Origin: Tetracentron sinense | Lineage: Eukaryota > Streptophyta > Magnoliopsida > Trochodendrales > Trochodendraceae | DNA length: 64,000 nucleotides | NCBI GenBank assembly: GCA_015143295.1 | Contig: CM026574.1 | Coordinates: 15,688,938 to 15,752,937 of the forward strand | Reading direction: 5' to 3' | Part shown: one piece after another, positions 58,851-64,000 of the stretch | Numbering within the stretch: the first letter of the stretch is position 1 | Layout of the letters: each line of letters opens with the position of its first letter | Translations under genes and position numbers: made by a program | The notes under the pieces: generated by a model | What the model was told of the DNA's origin: nothing | The model's database searches: none | Seen by the model: only the letters and a program-made list of their open reading frames with translations

Positions 58851-59683
58851 TTCTTCCTTAGAACCCTAGGTTTTCTCTCATCTCTTTGCCAAATTAGGTT
58901 TAGAACCCTAAAACCCTCAAAATAGAACTTATATTTATAGCCTAAGGGTATAAAACCCTGATTTTCAAACTTTTTAAAAAATTATGGGTGCGACTACGAT
59001 CGATCACACCTACATTGCGATCGATCGCAACTCTAGTGCGATCTATGTACCTGAGGGTGATCTATCGCAAAACACACATAGAGATTCTGTAATTTGTTGA
59101 TTGAATGCGATCGATCGCACCATACCTACGATCGATCGCAGATAACCCAGCTCATGATTTCTCATCAGAAACAACACCGGCATCCTTTCTTCTTCAACTT
59201 CAGCCCATCAGCATACTTATTTTACTTTAAAATATTTAAGTGAATGTTTTATTTACTTTAAGCTTTAAATTAAAATAAGAAAGTACCCTCCCCCCATTGG
59301 GATTCAATAAAAAATACTAGAAAATCCAATTCCTTATAAATCAAAATCTCATTTTCCAGTTTTAGGCTAAAAACTGAAAATCTCGTTCATCGTAAGATTT
59401 TCGATAGACGTCTATACTTAATAATAAAATCTCATAAAATCACATACCTTTATTTAACCTATAAACATCCATTTCCGAGAAAAATCATCTCTAAACTCAA
59501 CAATTTATGTTTTTGCTAAAACCACACCCCTTCTAGAAATTCTGACATTCCTGCACTTAGTCATTTTAAATATTTAGTTAAGATCATTAAGGAATAAGGC
59601 ATCACATATATTAAAACATGTTTTTGACCATTTAAATCCTTATTAATCGTATTGATGACATGAAGAAAATTTTGGTCTCTACA
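58835..59683 (-). mobile_element. Truncated LTR
   Basis: On the minus strand it starts TGTAGAGACCAAAATTTTC at 59683. It runs through GCGATCGATCGC repeats and a TATA-like CTATAAATATAAG (about 58931-58941) to AACCCTAGG and TTGCTTGGAGAGGAC, where it is cut. The order and the wording (TTTGGCAAA, GAGAAAACCTAGGGTT, TTGCTTGGAGA) parallel the solo LTR at 60161-62631, so they are distant relatives. Confidence 0.6.
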
Positions 59684-62600
59684 ATAACGGATCCATGGGT
59701 GCCAAATCTCCAGTTATTTAAACCTCATGTTCGGCAGCCTCCCCCTTCGGATGATATGCGAGTAGCTAATCTTATTGTTTCGACTAATGATTGTTGGAAT
59801 GTGGCACTCCTCGATGATCTTTTCTAGAGGTCAACCATTAAATAAATCTGCAAACTCCCTCTCAATGTCTCCAACTCCATTGATAGATTAATTTGGCACC
59901 ATTCTCATTCCGGTAGTTTCAAGGTGAATACTACTACTCACCATGCAAAACAAATTGTCATATCCAAGAGGCCCTCTTCTAGCAACCAAGCTTCTTCGTT
60001 TGGCCGTCTATGGGCAAAATTTTGGCGCTTCCCTATTCCACCCAAAATCCAAGTTTTTGTGTGGCGAGTCTGTCACAATGCCTTATCAGTAAATACCAAC
60101 CTTTGGAAAAGATCTATGAGGGTCGATGACTGGTGTCCCCTTTGCAGGAGTGGGGATTGCTGTAGAGACCCCGAATCTTTTTCATGTTTTTACTTCATTG
60201 TATTAGGGGTATTATAGTCCTTGTGATGTTTTGATGTTTATTGTATTATATATTTATTTGGTGTGGTGTAAACTAGGCTTAATCAAACTTGTAACGGAGT
60301 GATGTCATATCACACCCTAAACTTTAGGAAGCTCTAGTTTTGGCACCGTTTACCGGAATTGAGTGATTCTTAAACCATTAGAAAGGTGTGGGAACCCTCT
60401 TCGAAGTTCATGTTTAATGTTTTTCCTTATTTTGAGTTTAAGCCAAGTCAATGGTGGGTTTTATTTGATGGAAATGCAGATCAGTCAACTTTGGGGACAA
60501 TTTAGTCTATTAATTAAGTGAAATTTAGAAATTCTAAAATAGTAGAAATGTTCGTTTTCGAAAGATGAATCCAACGCAAGTTGAATCGTCGAAATCCGAC
60601 GAACGAGTCAAAAGTTATGGCCGAAACAGTAAAGCGGGTCAAAAATCTATAGGCAACCGATCGCTCGGTCAGAAGTAGCGATCGATCGGTCCAAAACCGA
60701 TTGATCGGTATCTATCGACTGGTCCAGAATTTTATATGGGAAAAATTTCCAGAAAATGCTTTTTTGACCGATCGACCGGTCAAGAGCACCGATCGCTCGG
60801 TTGAGAACCGATCGCTCGGTCATAACCACCGATCGCTCGGTCCTTCGTGTTTTTGCAGAATTTTAGTAAGGGCTTTTTGGTCTTTTTTTCTCAGACCTTG
60901 GGGCTATAAATAGGGGGTTCTACTCGAAATATTAAAATACCCTACCTATTTCTAACCTAATTTGGCAAAAAGGGGGAGAAAACCTAGGGTTTGAGAGAGA
61001 GGGTTGCTTGGAGAAGAAGGAGGTTGCTAAAAGATTGAGAGGAAATCTTGGAGATCATCTTCAAAGCTTCTCCAAATCTCCTCGGGAGCGTTTTGAATCC
61101 AAGGGAAGAATTCCTAAGGTCGATATACTATCCTAATCAACTTTATTTTAAGGTTTTGTGAATGTTAAGATAATAGAAATGATAGAAATAGAGCTTAATT
61201 ATGTTTTCCCTAATTTTCTATGAAGTAAACTAATTTTGGATTGAAATGTGGATGGAAATGTGGATTAGAATGTGGATGGAATGTATGGAGGATGGGAAAT
61301 GTATGGAGGATGGGATTAATATGTGGATGTGAATAGTGAATTGATTGTATGGATGAATTATGGTTTGATGAATGCTTGAAAACATAGAAGGGAAATGGAT
61401 TCATATTATGCGTACACAAGGTGTTTGTGAAATGCTTGAAAGGATAAATGCTATTATACTCTTATGAAATGGTGGTAAATTGATTATGAATTGCGATATG
61501 AATTATGATAGGATATGTATATGCGAATTATTTGTTAAGTATGTCTAATTATTTGCATGGAAATTAATAGTCGGGAAGATAAGAACTTAGAGGAACATCT
61601 CTCAAACCGGGAATTCTCTAACTATTTGGTATGGGACAGTATAGTGGAGTTTCAATGGTGGGAGATCGGAATCTAAGCAATTACTAACTCGAATGTTAAT
61701 TTCAACACTTAAGTACACAAGCACGTGTATGTTAAGATAAGAGTCTCACAAGTCACACATGTGGACCACAAGCATGAGCATGACATATGTATGACATTCT
61801 GAATAAGCATAAGCATGACATGGTCCGTATCCGCCAAGAACAGTATGTCAACCTGATTCTTAGACATGGTCCGTATCCGCCAAGAACGGCATGTCAACCA
61901 TATGATTTCTAAGGCATGGTCCGTATCCGCCAAGAACGGCATGTCTCATTACTGTGTGATCTGAATAAGTGCATAAGCATAAGCATCTCCCAAGCACGTG
62001 GTCTTATAAGCATAAGCAACTCATAAGTGTATTGTCTTCCAAGTCTAAGATTCTCACAAGTACACGAGTCAAGGTGATGATATGATGTATATGCGCACAC
62101 GTTTTTCCGCACTCTGATTATGTTATTATGTTATTGGATATGTTTCTAACTAAATGCAGGTGTATTATTAATGTTGGTTGGATTTTATATACACCGAGTA
62201 CTTTTGTACTCAGCCGGACTTTTGTCTTGGCAGGTTTAGAGCAGGAGTACATGGCGGAGCCGTGAGTTGAGGAAACTTACATCGAGGAAGGAGGAGAAGG
62301 TGAGCCCATCGAGGAAGGAGCCGGAGTCTTGGGTGTCTATACTTCTTAGTTTATGTTTTGTTTAGTTGAGAGAGTTTTGTAATAGACTTTTAGAGGATGT
62401 TGCTCGGTAGACTTTTATAGTTGTGTATCAGACTCTTTAGTTTTAGAGTGAGTTGTATATGTTTACCGTAGACTTTTGCTATTTGATTATAGTTTATATA
62501 CTAGAATTTTATTATCCTCATTTTTGGAGACTCGTGTAGTAAGCCTTGTATGCATGGATTTTAAGCAGGTTAAGTAATGTGGCGATCCCAAAGTCCTATT

Positions 62601-63062
62601 TTAGCCTTGTTGGATTTTTGGGGTCGTTACAATTGCAGCTCGTAATTGACAGGGGCATATTCTTTTTTGCATATCGACCGCCCTGTTGGTGGGATCAGCT
62701 CGGAAGGCTAAGGCGGAAGCAATTCGAGCAGACGTCTGGCTGGCTTCTTCGAGGCAATGGCGTCAAGTGGTGGTGGAGTCTGATTCAAAAGAACTGATTG
62801 ACCATCTCAATATGGTAGCGTAGGAGTATAATTCAGAAGTTCATCCAATCATGGAAGATATAAATTTTCTGATTCGTTTATGCAGAATTGTTAGATTTAA
62901 TTTTGTAAATAGTCAGCCAACACTATGGCCCATGAGTTGGCCCAGTCAGCCCTGAATGTGAGTATCCGTGGCCTAGCCCGCTATGGGCCTACTGATGTTT
63001 CTGTAATTACCCCTTAAGTTTTTCAGTGAAGTTTCTTTTTATCCAAAAAAAAACAAAAAAAA
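59684..63062 (+). mobile_element. LINE 3' fragment, split by a solo LTR
   Basis: Plus-strand 59700-60160 encodes a late ORF2 part (SIDRLIWHHSHSGSFKVN, FGRLWAKFWRFPIPPKIQ, WCPLCRSGDC), a zf-RVT domain. After the inserted LTR, 62637-63000 carries VVVESDSKELIDHLN and FVNSQPTLWPMSWPSQ, the end of an RNase H domain. An A-rich tail ends at about 63062. Stops occur in the first part. It is 5'-truncated; its own target duplication was not found. Confidence 0.75.
60161..62631 (+). mobile_element. Solo LTR, 2.47 kb, perfect 5-bp target duplication
   Basis: It starts TGTAGAGACCCCGAATC and ends GGGGTCGTTACA. ATTGC flanks both sides (60156-60160, 62632-62636). A TATA box GCTATAAATAGGGG lies at about 60903. 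Upstream of it is an array of ACCGATCGCTCGGTC-type words (60655-60840). At 61818-61945 a phrase containing CATGGTCCGTATCCGCCAAG and AACGGCATGTC is repeated three times. It has no coding region and sits inside the LINE fragment. Confidence 0.85.
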
Positions 63063-63239
63063 GTAGGGCTAGCTTTCCTCTCTTTTCTTTAAACCTTATT
63101 ATAGCTACATACAGTAAGGTTATTGAAAATTTTCATCTTTTTCATCACAACACAAATGCCTTTGAATTTCAAGATGCAAAACCAAAAGCTTGTTCTAGAA
63201 GTGTATTATTTTTTGATCCGTTCAGCCATGTGATATCTA

Positions 63240-63345
63240 GATTGTTGGTCAATCATGTATTGTTTCAGGCAAAGAAAAATGGATCTCAAGATAGTTGGTC
63301 AATCATGTATTGTTTCAGACAAAGAAAAATGGATCTCAAAAATCA
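63240..63345. repeat. Tandem duplication of about 52 bp
   Basis: GTTGGTCAATCATGTATTGT, TTCAGxCAAAGAAAAATGG, ATCTCAA occurs twice in direct tandem (63243 and 63295). Confidence 0.85.
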
Positions 63346-63503
63346 AGTGTCCGAGAAAAACCCTCAAGCACTCAAAAGAACGCAACATGTGTCTAGGTTT
63401 TATTTTTGGTTAGTTTTTTTTAATGAATTTTAATTTGATTAGCATTAACAATGTGCCAACCCAACATTATGGGACACATGTTGCATTTTTTTCTTTGAGT
63501 GCT

Positions 63504-63905
63504 TGTTATAAACCTAACCACTCCAAAAATATCTAAAGTGATTAAGGAGTGAAAAGCGAGGCTCGTATATGATTGGGGACCTAACATACCACCATGCTCT
63601 GCAGCTGAAGTCCACAGTGGCCCACTCTGTGTGGCTTTCACTGGCCTTTTTTTTTTAAATAGCCTATGACATTTAGGTAACCCTTTTCCTATGGTGACTC
63701 TCATCTTGACCCATAACATCCAGGTAACCCTTTCTTAGGTCACCCCCTAAGACTCATAACATCTTAGGTCGCCCCTCTAAGACTCACACTCAAAACATAG
63801 TACGAGCTCTGATACCATTTATTATGAACTTAAAAAATACTCCAAAAATCTACAAGTGATTAAAGAGCATTAAATTAGGCTCATATATAATTGGAGATTT
63901 TAACA
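63504..63905 (-). mobile_element. TRIM (miniature LTR retrotransposon), 402 bp
   Basis: Two direct repeats, 63504-63586 (83 bp) and 63820-63905 (86 bp), share ACTCCAAAAAT, AAGTGATTAA, GGCTC and an (A/T)TATAxxATTGG block. On the minus strand the repeat at 63905-63820 is followed after two bases by TGGTATCAGAGCTC (63817-63804), the classic primer-binding site for initiator tRNA-Met. Only about 230 bp lies between the repeats and nothing is coded. This fits the TRIM class, with LTRs at the short end of its range. Confidence 0.7.
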
Positions 63906-64000
63906 TTTCTCCTGTACTTGCCGTAGAAATTGGCATGAGATTGTCTCTAGCATATGCTACTAGAATAAGGGTTTCTAGCTCCACACATCATCCAACATGT

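Noticed and set aside
63440-63719. 99-codon minus-strand frame at the right edge
   Set aside because: It overlaps one LTR and the inner part of the TRIM and shows no domain.

Overview
The window looks like a TE-rich stretch of a flowering-plant nuclear genome. It is AT-rich between genes and has spliced genes with GT-AG introns. It holds a plant DYW-type PPR editing factor, a plant Rab7 GTPase, plant L1-type LINEs, Ty3/gypsy (Tat-like and chromovirus-like) fossils, and many small hAT-, CACTA- and Harbinger-like elements. The species cannot be fixed from sequence alone.

Two host genes are well supported, both on the minus strand. The first is an intronless DYW-class PPR gene at 2627-4588 (in-frame to 4735) that reads like LPA66, the plastid psbF editing factor. 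The second is a seven-exon Rab7/RABG3 gene whose exons add up to exactly 206 codons plus a stop: exons 1-4 lie at 33589-32010 and exons 5-7 at 9154-7034. Its fourth intron is about 22.9 kb and is filled with nested mobile elements. A decayed partial copy of Rab7 exons 3-4 lies at the left edge (1-1390). Weak PPR-like coding remains are seen near 39.1 kb.

Layout: 1-2.2 kb Rab7 pseudo-copy and repeats; 2.2-2.6 LINE scrap abutting the PPR stop; 2.6-4.7 PPR gene; 4.9-6.4 two small inverted-repeat elements; 7.0-33.6 Rab7. Inside the Rab7 intron lie a shrunken gypsy element (10.8-14.2), Tat-type pieces in opposite orientations (14.9-22.1), a truncated hAT-like element carrying a LINE (22.1-24.6), MITEs (25.6, 26.0), a solo LTR (26.9-29.0) and an intact hAT-like element (29.4-30.4). 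The remainder holds CACTA terminal repeats (34.4), a GAGCC-family MITE (34.9), solo LTRs (35.5-37.5 and 39.8-42.6), another GAGCC MITE (42.8), a near full-length L1 LINE with an RNase H domain (43.3-50.0), a Harbinger-like element (50.8-52.7), a gag-like coiled-coil fossil (55.6-58.8), an LTR fragment, a LINE split by a solo LTR (59.7-63.1), and a 402-bp TRIM (63.5-63.9).

The most curious shared signal is that several unrelated LTRs each carry their own cluster of short perfect inverted repeats upstream of the LTR TATA box. Each family uses a different palindrome but the layout is the same. I found no bacterial, organellar, CRISPR or RNA genes.
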